DNA of 64,000 nucleotides from the NCBI GenBank assembly GCA_948567375.1, contig OX419760.1:29512001-29576000 (forward strand). The letters are read 5' to 3'. Each line of letters opens with the position of its first letter. Within the stretch, counting starts at the first letter, position 1. The position numbers and the translations under genes were made by a program. The notes below the pieces were generated by a model, which saw nothing but the letters and a program-made list of their open reading frames with translations, searched no databases and had not been told where the DNA came from. Below are positions 34,329 through 53,525 of the stretch, piece by piece. The DNA comes from Lunularia cruciata (taxonomy: Eukaryota > Streptophyta > Marchantiopsida > Lunulariales > Lunulariaceae).

Positions 34329-37300
34329 AGACTTGGCGCTAGCTCTTGAGAGCAAACGATTGAGGGACCTGGCGGTTTCAAGAGGATTGCTTGCGCGATC
34401 GAAGGCTCACCCTCCTGTTCCTCTGTTGCCAACCAAGAGTAAGCGAACGAGATTGATTTATTATCTTCTACTTCATCAACTCAGGCCGATCATTCGAATT
34501 TCTGTTTTGCTTTATTTGTTGCTGAATTAAGCAAGTGATGTAGGGGTTATTATTTTCATGGTCTGATTTAAAATTTTGTGTGTATAGCCATCAGCAAGTG
34601 TAATGGAAAAGATATTGTCAAGAAGGGGAACAGGAAGACGAAATATCTTTTTGCTTTTCCTGGACTCGTGGCTCCTGTGGCTGGTGGGAAATTCGGAGAG
34701 CTTACCCACTTGGACTCCCGAAATCCCGTACTGTATATAGATTTTCCTCATGTAAGTTTGTTCTGATTAACTTACAACGTGGATTTTTCTGAGTAGCTGC
34801 AATGTGATTGATTGGACATTGCAGTAAACAGATTTTAGTGTTTGTTAATTAATAGAATTTGGTGGTTTAATCCCCAGGGCCGCTTGAAATTGTTTGGAAC
34901 GATCGTGTACCCGAAGAATAAGTACCTCACTATGCATTTTGCGCCTGGAAGAGGAGACATCGTTTGCGAAGACTGTTTCGAAAGCCTCGTGAGGACTCTC
35001 TTTGAGCATGCCTGTCATGGTATCTGTCTGACGTCGTGTTGACCTTCGTCCTGCTCGTATCAGTAAGGCAGGATTCCCCTACTTGAACAGTTCCTGGAAA
35101 GCATTAGATTTGCATCTCATGTGGATAGGCACGCACAGATTTTTGCAATTTTACTACAACAGGAAATATGGATGGTCTTGACTTAAACATCTAGTGCATG
35201 ATTTGTAGAATTGTACACATCTTTCATTGGTACATAAGTCGCTAAAAGATTAGGAGCTGAAGGACTTGGTTAACTCAAAACATTCCTGTTTACGTTGTAG
35301 GTGGTATTTCCTGAATCATGGTGGATTGGAACGAAGGAAGAGAATCCGGAAGAGACACGTCTGCCATTACCCTCTAACCTTCAGCCGGTGTGTCCATATT
35401 TTCTGATCCACAGGATGCAGTTGTAGATGCGGTTTATTCTGATGACCACTATGTCCTATTGCGACTAGCTTCGTTGCTCCTTACTCCAATCTTCCCACCT
35501 CTGAGCTCCAAAAGTTGTGGGAAGTAAAAAGGTTCCTGAACGTTCTATCGCGTGTCAGTTGAGACACAAGCTTAAGCGTACAGTGAATCTATTTCTTATG
35601 GACTTTCTTAATTCTTCTGTTTCAGGTTAAGCACAAGGACTTTGACTTCAATGCAGGTGCAGGACGGTTAGGCGATCCCACCACCACCCCAGCAGTAAAG
35701 GCTTCCGCTGTAAAGAACGATCCAGAGTCTCCAGTGCGACTAATTCCAGCGGATAACACTGAAGAACCTGGAACACCCATGGAAACTGCAGACGAGGAAA
35801 CAGTGACGTTGCGGCAGTCGGTACGGAACTCCGGAAAGAAGACAAGGTATGAATGTGACTTGGTCCAGAGAAGTTTGGTGATTCCACTTGAGCTGAATAT
35901 TTACACTTTGATCTATTCCATAAGCAAAGGCTCTAGTTAGTTGCACAGAAGTAGTATGTTACAGATCCCTGTTCAGTTCCTTTGGGCCAAATGTCTATGG
36001 TATTTATTCACCTGTGACTTCTTCCTGTGGTTCTGGTACCCTTTTGGCAGCCAAGGCTTGATGAAGTCAGTATAGATTTCACTATCCGCCGGTGGCATTC
36101 TTACTTTCTTCTTAAGGCCAATGTCACTGGAAGTGCGCACTGACTTGCTTCTTAGCTCGTTGCTTACCTTCTCGGCTAAGTGTCGCACGTACTAACTCGT
36201 TCTGTCTTCCCTGAAATATTCTAGATACGCCGTATCAACAAGCGACAGTGACGAAGGTACCGAGGAAACGAGTGACTCCTCAGATTACAGACGGAAGGCA
36301 AGCAATAGGGGAACAAAGAAGAAGGCTGCTGCTGTCAAAGAGCTTGTAGGGACCTTGATTGAGTCCAGTGATGAAAAGCTAATATCTGACAAGGGGTCCA
36401 AAACCGTATTCAAGCAGGGCACGCTTGCAGGATTCTTATCCAAGAAGGTGCTACGACCTGACTTTGCTACCTGGATTGTATGCGCTTCCACTGAAAGACT
36501 CGCTACTTATATCTCATATCCTTTGTTTTACTAACCTGTCACCTAATCCAGTGAGTAGGGAACAAATAGAATATATAAGTGGGCCATCTCAACACTGAAG
36601 TTTAAACTATACACAGCATCTTTTCTTCGAAGTTTGATACTGGACAAATGTTTTCACCGAGTATAGAGCTGAAAATGTGTGGTTCTGCAGACTGAAGTTG
36701 TGCAAATCACAGACAGCCCAGATGCGTCTCAGAGACAAAAATCTGGTAAGACTGCTCCTTACACTAGTTTACCTCACCCAGTCAACCATATCAAAAGAAC
36801 TGCTTCTACTAAATATAGAGATGGCCGAAATTTTAAATCAGGTTATTGTCATCAAAGTGCATAGCTAGTTTGAATTTCCTCGAAGTATCCGTTACTCATG
36901 AAGAAACATGCTGTAACACATTCTTGCAGGAAGGAAAAAGACAGTAAAACGAATTACTGAAAGGCGAAGGCAGTCCATTACTGAGGTACGAGTGATTCAG
37001 TTTCATTTACTTCGTGACTTTAACAGTTCAGTCTCTTACCTTATTGATCTGATGAATATTAGGGCCAGCTATTAATTTGTAGCGATCAGTAGGCACTAAA
37101 TGGTGCCAGCATTTATGAGTGGACTACTTAGAATGGTTTAAGTTGAATACATGCAGAGTCTGGGCAAACTCTGAGTATAAATTTCTCTTACTGTGGGTAG
37201 AAACAAGGGTTTGAACGTAAGCTGTCCCATATTGAGGGTGGGAAAGTAACTATCGGGGGGTCTAGACGGGTGCCAGCTTATTGTGGTAGTTTTTCTGGCT

Positions 37301-37446
37301 AGAGTCAGAGCTTGAGCTTGTTACAATCATATCGTCACCGGTTGTTAAATTTAATAGACAGAATACCGAATGAGTTCTGTTCTTTGTTTCAGATCAGCAG
37401 CGATAGCGAGGAGGATATTACTCCAAGCGACGACAGTGACCGATAA
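34285..37446 (+). CDS. RHL1: RHL1 (ROOT HAIRLESS 1)-like topoisomerase VI accessory protein, nine exons
   Basis: Exons inferred with GT-AG borders and continuous phase: 34285-34438, 34588-34751, 34878-34988, 35301-35387, 35626-35846, 36225-36447, 36691-36745, 36930-36985, 37393-37446; product 374 residues (Arabidopsis RHL1 is about 355). The N-terminal half carries the family core: KTKYLFAFPGLVAPV, NPVLYIDFPHGRLKLFGTIV, YPKNKYLTMHF and VVFPESWWIGTKEENPEETR. The C-terminal half is low complexity, with a conserved RQSVRNSGKK patch and acidic/serine runs (STSDSDEGTEETSDSSDY; SSDSEEDITPSDDSD) expected of a nuclear chromatin protein. In plants RHL1 works with SPO11-3, TOP6B and BIN4 in topoisomerase VI, which decatenates DNA during endoreduplication. 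All exons are open, so the gene looks intact. It converges with the helicase gene downstream. Confidence 0.93.
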
Positions 37447-40097
37447 ACGACTTAGTGGACAAATAGAAACACTTAACTGTCACATGGGTAGGCTTATATG
37501 CAAGCCACCGTTCTAACGGACCATCATCTCACTTGGCTAACAAGAGGCCAGTTTCTATCCATGATCAGTAGAATTTCTTGGTAGCGAGAGACGAAGCTGA
37601 TCTGCCTCTGGAGACGGGTGTCCTAGTGGGATTGACGTGAGCAGCATGTGCGTGGTGCTATAAGTACGAGAGGACCTCGTCCACTGCAACTTCCTTTCCC
37701 TCTGTCCAACCTGGTCCAACATCGCAGCAACTAAGGGTCCGCACATACGGCAAAATTTCTGGTCAGTGTATCAAAATTTCGTCAGAAGTTCTCGTTTACC
37801 TACGTTATTTGGTCATATGAGTTTCGTTGGAGCGGAGTAGTTATACTCAAATGGCCTGCAAGATTCGAGTGTTTTGTTGGAATTATTTGAGAAAGTATTC
37901 AGACGTGAAATAAAAGAAAACCTTACCAGGTCTAGTTGAACTGCAAATCATTCAATGTTCTTCGTGAGAATGAGAATTTACTCTTTACTTATGTGTGGTA
38001 TTTTACCATCTTTAGGAACAGTTGTTCAACTGGAGTAGGATTCTGCAATTCAACGATTTGCTGACCAATAAAGTAGAGTGTTACTAACAGATGTATATGT
38101 CTGTAAGTGGGAAATTTTGTTCATCAGAAGTGGACTTTGTAGCTTGAGATTTTGTAATCTGTCTGGAATTTGTTGACTATCTCCAAGTTTTATCTTATTA
38201 AGCATTTCCTGAGATCTGTAGCTGACTGGTTGACAATCGGAGACTTTTCCTTAGGATGATGCAAAGGATTGGGTTTGTAATACTTGTTTATATCTCTCTT
38301 CGAAATTACAGCCGAACACTTATTGAAAACAAAGGCTATAAACTAACGTTTTGCAACAACGGAAAGAAAAACCTCCAAAGAAAAACCTCCGATCGTCAAA
38401 CCGATCTATCTCAGGACCCCTAAAAGTGATCGCTGTAAGATCTGGATAAATGTCCGCCAGTAATTACGAAGAGAGTGAAAGGTGATTAAGTGGTACAGTA
38501 TTGCACGCAGATATTTTTCCTTGTTGGCCGAGTTTCGGATCAAGGAGTAAAAATCCTATGATAACTGGATAAGGGTATGGTGTTGCGACATGTTAAATGA
38601 TTATATGCGAATATAGCAAAGTTTCTTGTGGTTTCCACTGTTACACTTGATGTAAATAGATTAGACGAGTTTTTTCAACAGTTCTCCAAAGAAGATTTTT
38701 CCTTTCATGACGTGAATTTAGGATTCGCATTGCAACGTCTTTTCCGACTAATGGACAGATTTCAATTCTACAATCTCATCAGAATGACTGGGAAAACAAA
38801 GCTCATTGGCAAACATCGGGGAAAACGTTGCCAGAACGAAATCTATAATTCTAAGAATCTTGTGCCAGATTTTTCATTCCATATCGGATGATATAGAAAG
38901 TAGATATTCGGCAAGAGAGGGCTTTCACACAAGGGCTTCGACTGGAAAGGAAGACTGCACAACGATCGACAGAGTCTCTAAATACAAACCCACTGCCACG
39001 GACATGTTTTCGGTGTTGATACACCTGCACCATCAAAGTAATAGTGGAAACGCATCCATCGTACTGACAGGCAGCAGAACCATAATCTGGATAGTCTATG
39101 AAATAATGTGGAGATACGTGATGGCTCGTCTCAACAGCTCAAGAGGGATAGCCTAGGCCGACCAATAGAAAGGAAGGAGACTGGCGTTGCGAAGCTGAGA
39201 TTGACAGAGGGTCACGATAAAGGTCTCGTAGAATGTCCAAATAACCGCGAATCTTCCACATGTTCCCTCCCTCCATCTCAACCTAGTCCTCAAGTAAACA
39301 CAGGCTAGAACGACTCCATAAACAACTAGATTCCGCAATCTATCGACAGTTGTGACCTCTGAGAGTTGGCAACAACTCCCAACAATCATCCGGATAGTTA
39401 TGAAGAGTTTGCAGAACTTGGCACATGTCCAGCGTGGCAGGAACGACGTTGGTGGATCAAGTGTACTCAGGTATGCAGGCGATGACCCCATTATCCATCT
39501 GCATTAGCCGATGGGTTACTTTGCAAGTCAACCTGCTCAAGCAATAACAATATTTATTGGTTAGGATATGTGTTGTTCACGCTAGATACTTGAGATGATA
39601 AACGGCAGGAAGGGGAAACAAAATATGATTACATTTCTCTCAGGAGATAGATGGAGATGATAAGGCCATATGTCAGACGCTTCAGTAGAGTTGGTAGAGT
39701 CCTGCTCTACTTCTCCTGTTTGGCATCTGACATCTGACATGGATTTACCTCATGTCGTTGGTAGTCGTAGGTGCTTGTTCTTCATTGCCATTACGTCGAG
39801 CCAGTTGGGATGTGATGTTCAAACATGTAGAGCAGAGGCCTCTTCACAGGAAAGGTAGACTGCAAGTTGTTTCTCATCGGTTGATAGCCTCCAAACGTGT
39901 CTGTATCGAAGGGAGATGAGGTTCTGAGGAAGAAGAACGATGCTCTTGCTGCTCTCCCCACCTGAAATGATAAAAAGGTGGAAATCGTCAGGAAGCATAT
40001 CGTTTAGAATACTGTGCTGTCCACTGAAGATATTCAATTCAACGAGGAACACTTTGCATATTTCAGAAAAATTATATTCTGAATTATTAAGGAGACT
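37447..40097. other. Intergenic between convergent RHL1 and helicase genes
   Basis: Begins with the RHL1 3' UTR and ends with the 3' end of the minus-strand helicase gene. Frames at 38628-38891 and 38806-39156 (plus) and 39153-39491 (minus) are unrecognisable and lack splice or start support. A minus-strand frame at 39819-40052 continues the hydrophobic, charged pattern of the helicase gene's C-terminal domain and may contain its last exon. Confidence 0.5.
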
Positions 40098-47170
<7,073 letters not shown>

Positions 47171-47229
47171 TATGCCAGTCCTGTCGGCGTCTCAAATTTG
47201 CCGAGCCCCAGTTAGCCAAGTACTCTGCA

Positions 47230-47455
47230 TAAACCCTGGGTTAAACCTCAGTTCTCACAACTCCGGAGAATGCTAACGAGGTCAGAGACTAAGGTTCGAA
47301 TTCCCACTTCTCAACTTTGGCACAATTTGGGAGAAAGATTAACTTTGTTCAGGTCTGTACTTCTTACCAAAACCCTGACTTGAACCTCACTTCTCACAGC
47401 TTCTCGAGGACACTAGCAGCACGGGAGATCAAGGTTCAAATCCCCTACGAACTGT
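47230..47455 (+). repeat. Pair of diverged direct repeats with tRNA B-box-like sequence
   Basis: AACCCTGGGTTAAACCTCAG and onward to 47312, and AACCCTGACTTGAACCTCAC and onward to 47455, are the same roughly 80-base block. Each ends in a B-box-like phrase (AAGGTTCGAATTCCC; AAGGTTCAAATCCCC). This resembles the tRNA-related head of a SINE, but I see no clear A box or poly-A tail, so the SINE call is tentative. Confidence 0.45.
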
Positions 47456-48257
47456 AATGTGGAAAGAGGGGAAGGCCCACCCAGATGTCCAAGCCAGAAG
47501 AATTCGCCTGTGTGCTCTTCCCATGCAGTGAGATTAATTACTAAGTCTACAGAATCAAGAATTAGTAACAAGTTCGGCGTAAAACTACACTACTCGGTGT
47601 GCTTGGAACAAAGCGGGGACGCTACGACTTCGAAGGTGAAGCTGGGGTCAAGAAGTGGCGCCGCAGAGGTCCCCCTAATCCGTAGACTAGACGCTCGAAA
47701 ACAGCAGTCTGAAATAGTAACAGTCTAAATGTTTATCAGACGCGCCGAACATCTGACTAGTTTCCTTCCACAATTATCAAAGAAGTGACGGGAACGAATT
47801 TCCACCCTCCAATTCTCTGCTGCACCCCGGACAACCACCACTCAAAACTAGCGTGCTGCTCTTGCGCCTCTCGCACCGATCCACGGTGACGTTTGTGCCC
47901 GTTTTCTGCCTTGACGTTCGGAATTTCGACTTCGTTCGATGAAAATAAAGTAGAGGGAAGGATAAAAGCCTGACTTCGCACGCGAATGGTCCAATTGGGA
48001 TTTTGAGAAGAAGGCGGCGGAGAACAGTGAGACAATGAAGTCTGTCCAGGTCGAGCCTCGCCCACTTTCGCTGCAATCAATGGTGAAAATTATACCTTGA
48101 TTGTGAAGACGGCGATGGCGGGAAATGTGACTTTGATTCCCATTGGCTGCCAACGTTCTCTTTTGCCTGGTGCGTGAGAAACATCTTCCAAGCGCCGTGG
48201 TTTCAATACTTGGTATTTCGGGTACACATTCCTCGGCCCGGGATACATCTTTCACAT

Positions 48258-48361
48258 GCCGGGAGTTGAGTATCAGTTTTCTTAATGCCGGGGAGCTAGA
48301 TACCGGGAAGTTGAGTATCAGTGTTCTTACGGCCCGGAGTTGGCTACCGGGAAGTTGAGAG
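48258..48361. repeat. Degenerate tandem repeat
   Basis: The phrases GCCGGGAGTTGAGTATCAG and TACCGGGAAGTTGAGTATCA and GGCTACCGGGAAGTTGAGAG occur in series at about 30-45-base spacing, at the boundary between balanced and AT-rich DNA. Confidence 0.75.
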
Positions 48362-48370
48362 TTCACAATT

Positions 48371-50428
48371 TGGGGAATGTGTGAACATGTTGGTTTAGTA
48401 AATCTCTCTACCTCATTTCATTACTTTCAAATATTTTCTTACCTTCTTCTATACTTTGTCCATGTTTACAAAGATGGAAATTTTAATTAACTTTTGTTAT
48501 CCCATAATTGGGAGTTTGAATGATCATCATCGTATTTATTTCTATGACATATTACATATATCTTTCATGATATAAATGAATGTAAATGTTTTTTAAAATT
48601 AAAATATTATCAATGTTTTTAAATTCATTGATTCAAGCTCAACCCTCAACCCTACCTCCTAACTAAATGGATAAAGTTATCTTTTAGTTAGCTTAGATTA
48701 TTTATTGTTGAACTATTGTCCAACTTGACTTGTTGGATATTATACCTATCCTTCATCACTTGTACAAATTATATAATTCACATAATTTAATTTAACCACC
48801 TTCAATAACATATTATGCAAAACCACAATAAAAATTAGAAAATTTAGGGATGTATTATAAAATTAAAGAACTCAAAAATCTAGTACTTTCCATTGATTTC
48901 TTACGTATCAAAATGTTTGTTCTCCTATCAAATTACCTCGCATATAAATTGATATCGATGTAGATCTTTTGGACCTTTGAGCATAGTTGTCATATAGAAA
49001 GCCCGTTGTCCATTTCTATATATCCCAAATCTTTGAATAAATAAAAATGGAGAAAAAAAACTATTATCCATTTCTATATATCCCAAATCTTTGAATAAAT
49101 AAAAATGGAGAAAAAAAACTATTATGAGAAGATAAACATTCTCATAAAATTTTCCTTCTATTGAATAAAACAAAACTTGGACAAGCATGTATTCTTGTTC
49201 ATTTTACTTTCCACATACTATCACTAGATACCACTACATCTTACATGAGAATTTAGTAAAATCCTATTTTTGAATTCAAGTGTAAATTCATTGCTTAGGG
49301 TAGCTTTGATTGGAGTACTATTATTAATAATATTTAGAAAATCAAACAAACTTGATAGAATGCTTCATCAACTTTATACATCTCATCATCTAAAGATGAA
49401 TTTAAGAATTATATCCAAATATGTAAATTATTACTTCAACGTCCTAAAGATATTAGGTTCATCAACTCCCAAAGATTCACATGTCAAGAAATAAGTTAAT
49501 TCATTCGTAAGATTATAAGTACAATTACTAACCTTGTACTTATTGTAACGACCTTTTACAAATATATATTTCTACATGATAATGTAAAAAAAAGCTACCA
49601 AAAAGAAACAAAAAGAGGCCACTTTCTTCACTTTGAAGTTGTAAATAAATATAACATTCATTTATCATCTTCACCAAATAATTAAACTGGGCAACTTTCT
49701 ATCCATTAACACACTAACCTTACCCATCTACTTTATCAAAGTTTTATCTTATTTGAAGTAGTTGTCAATGTAGATGTTCATAATATACTAAATGATGATG
49801 TCCATGAATCAAGTTTATGTGTTCTAAACTTGTGGACTCAATATAATTATTTCATTAATTATTAGATTCTAACTTCATCATTGTGCATGAGGAACTTAGA
49901 TGACTAAAAATCAGAGTGTTGAAAAGTCATGAAAAATATTATTAAAACGCATATTGAATGTTTACTTGTAATTTTAGAGGTTCTTAACCCATGTTGTAAC
50001 TTTTGATTCATGATTTGAGTTTGAAAATGATAGCAAAAATCCAAAAAACAAGCTATAGTGTTTTAAGTTCTACTATAGTTTACTCTATATATGATTGCTT
50101 AAATTTGCAATTTCAAAAGCTGAATAATCAAAATTTAAAATTTTAAGAGCATAAAGTAATAAAGGGAATTTTACATATAACATATGCACACAAGGTCAAC
50201 ATTCTCTCTTAGTTGACTCATCCATTTCTCAAGCCACTAGAGCATGTCTTTGCTCTTGCTATGGCAAGGGTGCAAGCTCTTGGATCCTAGCTCAAACGGG
50301 CATTAGGGCATTCCAACTCACACCAACCATCTTCTCTACAACAATGAGGTTCCGCTTATGTTTGGTCCACCCGTTTGCATCTTCATTATTCATTTGTGAG
50401 TGCGGTTCTACATTAGATGTAGAAGTGG
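48371..50428. other. Very AT-rich gene-free DNA
   Basis: No coding potential. The only defined structure is a 58-bp perfect tandem duplication. The left border at about 48,370 is abrupt in composition, as expected where inserted or heterochromatic DNA joins a gene island. Confidence 0.55.
49009..49124. repeat. Perfect tandem duplication, 2 x 58 bp
   Basis: The unit begins TCCATTTCTATATATCCCAA at 49009 and again at 49067, and the two copies are identical through to 49124. Identity indicates a recent event or a local assembly duplication. Confidence 0.93.
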
Positions 50429-50900
50429 TGTAAAAGACCAAGACCGAGAAGAGAACTATGAGAATGGAAGATAACATTGGGACACTTGAGTGTGTGAAAC
50501 TCTGAATGCCTAACATGAGCTTTGGCTTTGGTATGAGCATGAGCTTTGGCTACGAGCATGAGTTTTGGCTTTGGCGTGGCTTGTAGAGAGCATAAAAGGC
50601 TCTTGAGAAGCTTCTCAAGAAGCTTCCTTAAGGTGCTTTCTTGGAGTGTAAGCCAAGTTAAGCGTGAAGCTTCTCAAGAAATTTCCTTCTAGCATTCATC
50701 TACTTGGCGTGCAAGCTAAGTTAGCTGGAAGCTTCTAGAAGCTATCTACTTGGGGTGCAAGCTAAGTTAGTCAAGAAGCTAGTCAAGAAGTTTCCCAAGA
50801 AGCTTCCTCGATGCGTTTGGAATATTTTAGGCTCATTTGGTCTATTTGTAACTTTGTCGGCCTTGACTAACTTTGTCGCTAAACTCCATATTGTTATATA
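50429..50900 (-). repeat. 3' LTR of the deleted Ty3/gypsy element
   Basis: Starts on the minus strand at TATAACAATATGGAGTTT (the solo copy at 2299 has TGTAACAATATGG, so the TG has mutated) and ends TTTTACA at 50429. It lies directly after the polypurine tract. Confidence 0.8.
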
Positions 50901-51239
50901 TTCTCCCACCGCTAGTTGGTGATGTCCTCAATGCCATTGAAGCTTCAAACTCCTAGATGGTTATTTTTGCATTTTGTAGATGAGAAAGAGGCTCCAAGTG
51001 GCATCATGAAGGGGATATTCTTTCTAGAGGACTTTGTACTATACATGTTGTCGATGGACTCATTGAATGTGACAAAGTGCAAGGATCCAATCGAATTCAT
51101 ATTCTTCATGATCATTGATAGAGACCAGAGGAGGAGGAGGGTGGACACAAGAGGAAAAAGAAGATGGGTTAGGAACTAAGGGTTTCAACTTAAAAACATG
51201 AAAGACAAGGTAGATGTGCATATGACAAGGCAAGGCAAG

Positions 51240-51734
51240 TCAATAAGCAACAAGAAAAATGATTTGGGTGACATCAAAGTGTCCAATCCAATAAGAAACA
51301 AGTTTATAGACTTGGGTATCAAGTGGGAGGGTTAGGTTACTAGATAAGAGCATGACCTTATCACCTACTTGAAAGTTGAGATAACGACGATGGTGGTCTG
51401 TATATTGTTGATGATTTTGAGCAACAAGGAGATGAGATTTGGCTTGTTGGAGGGATTGAGATATGGTGGTCAAGAAGGTGGAAGTATGAGGAACATGAGC
51501 TGATGGAGGAGCAAGAAGAGATTCTGGAATAAGTGGATCTTGGCCAAAATCAAGGAAGAAATGAAAGAATCTGATGCTAGCATGCTTGGAATTATTGTAT
51601 GCAAATTTTGCAACTACAAGACATTCATCCCAATTGGTATGGTGAACATTGATGAAGGCACAAAGTATATCTTCCAAGATGTGATTTGCATGTTCAATTT
51701 GTCCATCAGTTTGAGGATGATATGTCGTGGACAA
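51240..51734 (-). pseudogene. Integrase C-terminal fragment (Ty3/gypsy)
   Basis: A 164-codon frame begins in the integrase core at STTYHPQTDGQIEHANHILE, where the glutamate of the DDE triad is expected nearby, and runs through the GPY/F-type region NFQVGDKVMLLSSNLTLP. Upstream parts of the core are present only with stops and frame changes to about 52,250. No intact polyprotein can be read. Confidence 0.85.
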
Positions 51735-52461
51735 AGCAAGCTTGGTGCCAAGTATATAGAAGAGTGCTTGCCAAAAATTTCCAATGAATCAAGGATCACA
51801 ATCAAAGATGAGAACACAAGGCATCAATGATGCTTGAAGATAGTATCAAAGTAGATCTACACCAATGTTGGAGCATCCAAGGCAGCAAAGGGTGGTGCCA
51901 AATAGATTTTCTTATTAAGCTTATCCACAAATACCACTATTGTTGTGTGATCTTACTTTGTCTTGGGCAAGGATGTAATGAGATCCAAGCTCACGTGTTC
52001 CCATCGAGCAAATGGAATGGGGAGTGGGTGAAAGAGTACACTTGGTATTTGGTTGTTGGCCTTGTTACGTTGGTAGCTCTCACACAATCAAACAAACTCT
52101 TGAACATCTCATGCCATGTTAGGCCACCACTATTGGCATTGGAGGGTACCCAAGGTCTTGTCCATACTCATGTGACCAGCGATTGGTAAATCATGGGCTT
52201 CTTGGAGGCATACAAGTCAGAGATCATCCTTGGTTGGAACATATATCTGGTCCTCATGGAATAAAAGGTCTTCCTTGAAGGAGAAGGTGTTGTACTCTTT
52301 GTCACATGTTGCAAGATGACCTTATACCGTCTAAAAGAAAGGATCATATTGTAGAGCTATCTTAAACTCATTTTGGACCTTGGAATCGATTGACATCGTC
52401 GTAATTGCCATTGAGATGAGAGGAAGAGACTTAAATCAAGTTGTTGTGATAGGGTATTAGG

Positions 52462-52757
52462 TGTAAAAGACCGAGACCGGAGAGAGAATTAAGAGAATGG
52501 AAGCTCACATTGGGACACTTGAATGAGTGAACAATCCAAATGCCTAGCATGAGCTTTGGCTCTTGTATTTATAGGGAGCATACAAGGCCCTTGAGAAGCA
52601 TCTCAAGAAGCTTCCTCGAGCCGCATTCTTGGAGTGCAAGCCAAGTTATCTAGGAAGCTTCTCAAGAAGTTTTCTTCTAGAAGTTGCTTACTTGGTGTGC
52701 AAGCTAAGCTAGTTGGTTCCTTCTAGAAGTTACCAACTTGGAATGCAAGCTAAGCTT
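52462..52757 (-). repeat. 5' LTR of the deleted Ty3/gypsy element (truncated)
   Basis: Matches the LTR at 50429-50900 in the same orientation through the CTCATGCTAGGCATTTGGA and AAGTGTCCCAATGTGA blocks, but lacks its first about 150 bases. The U3 start has been lost, so no target duplication can be checked on this side. Confidence 0.8.
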
Positions 52758-53496
52758 CTTATTTAGATTATATTGTTTATACTATTAGAACTCTAGCAAA
52801 CAAATAATAATAGAGTATATGAATAGGACTATTTATTATTCCACAACTTTGTTCTCATTTGTAGTAGACCTTTCCAATTTATGCATAAATATATCTAGAT
52901 TGTATTTAGATTGTTGTATCAATCTAGACCTCAAAACAATCCAATGTCTTATTATTAGATGAATTATGATTTGATTTTGTAATACCTTGTTTTATCTATA
53001 GAATTTATTTAAGGTATAGTATTTATTTAATGTAGTATAATTTATTTAAGGTACCTTAGTTTTTTTCTCTTTACTAGAGATGTAATACAAATCCTTATCC
53101 AATAAATAGTAAAATATTTAGTACTCATATTTAAATGATATATCTGAAAATTAAATTAAGGAGTTATGAACTATTGAAGTAAAAAGGAAAAATCATTCAT
53201 ATATATGAATATAAAGTAAGAGTAACAAATTGGTTTTTATATATAATAGATCTAATTACGGTTTTGGTTGTCCTAAAGGAGACACATGTGAATTATTGCT
53301 TTATATTTGTTCCTAAAGTGTTTTGACGGACTAAATATTTTGGATTTTGTTCGGATGTTCTCTTTTAAGCCTTGTGGAATTTGCAAACAATAACCAATTT
53401 TCAGTATAAAACTGTAAAACTGAATGAACCCGTCTCTTGGGGTTGTGGTAAGAAGCTCTTTGTTCTCTACGCCTATAGACAAGTAGTAGACCAGGT

Positions 53497-53525
53497 TATA
53501 TATATATATATATCTCTCTCTCTTT
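53497..53525. repeat. (TA)n-(TC)n compound microsatellite
   Basis: A TA run directly followed by a TC run in AT-rich non-coding DNA. Confidence 0.9.

Larger units (their letters stand above)
47171..48370. other. Upstream region of the helicase gene
   Basis: Balanced base composition, ending abruptly at about 48,370 where very AT-rich DNA starts. It should contain the helicase promoter and 5' UTR. Long minus-strand frames at 47757-48366 have no recognisable domain and probably reflect composition. Two related 80-bp blocks (47230-47312 and 47380-47455) and a degenerate tandem repeat (48258-48361) are listed separately. Confidence 0.5.
50429..52757 (-). mobile_element. Internally deleted Ty3/gypsy retrotransposon with both LTRs
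   Basis: On the minus strand, a 5'-truncated left LTR (52757-52462) and a right LTR (50900-50429) flank only 1.56 kb of internal DNA. Both LTRs share the AAGCTTCT-rich body and the end GGTCTTTTACA. A polypurine tract (GGTGGGAGAAT, near 50910-50900) directly precedes the right LTR. The internal part keeps a decayed integrase: a zinc-binding segment with HDLPIAGHMSMDKTLG, then FARWEHVSLDLITSLPKTK and HTTIVVFVDKL, and finally the 51240-51734 frame with TTYHPQTDGQIEHANHILED and NFQVGDKVMLLSSNLTLP. gag, protease, reverse transcriptase and most of RNase H are missing, and stops interrupt the integrase. It is dead. LTR divergence is clear by eye, so the insertion is old. Confidence 0.85.

Noticed and set aside
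38628-39156. Plus-strand frames of 87 and 116 codons between RHL1 and the helicase
   Set aside because: They overlap in different frames, show no domain, and lie in the 3' flanks of two convergent genes.
47757-48366. Several long overlapping minus-strand frames (up to 172 codons) before the helicase gene
   Set aside because: No recognisable domain, mutually overlapping in different frames, and located in the expected promoter region; most likely a composition effect.
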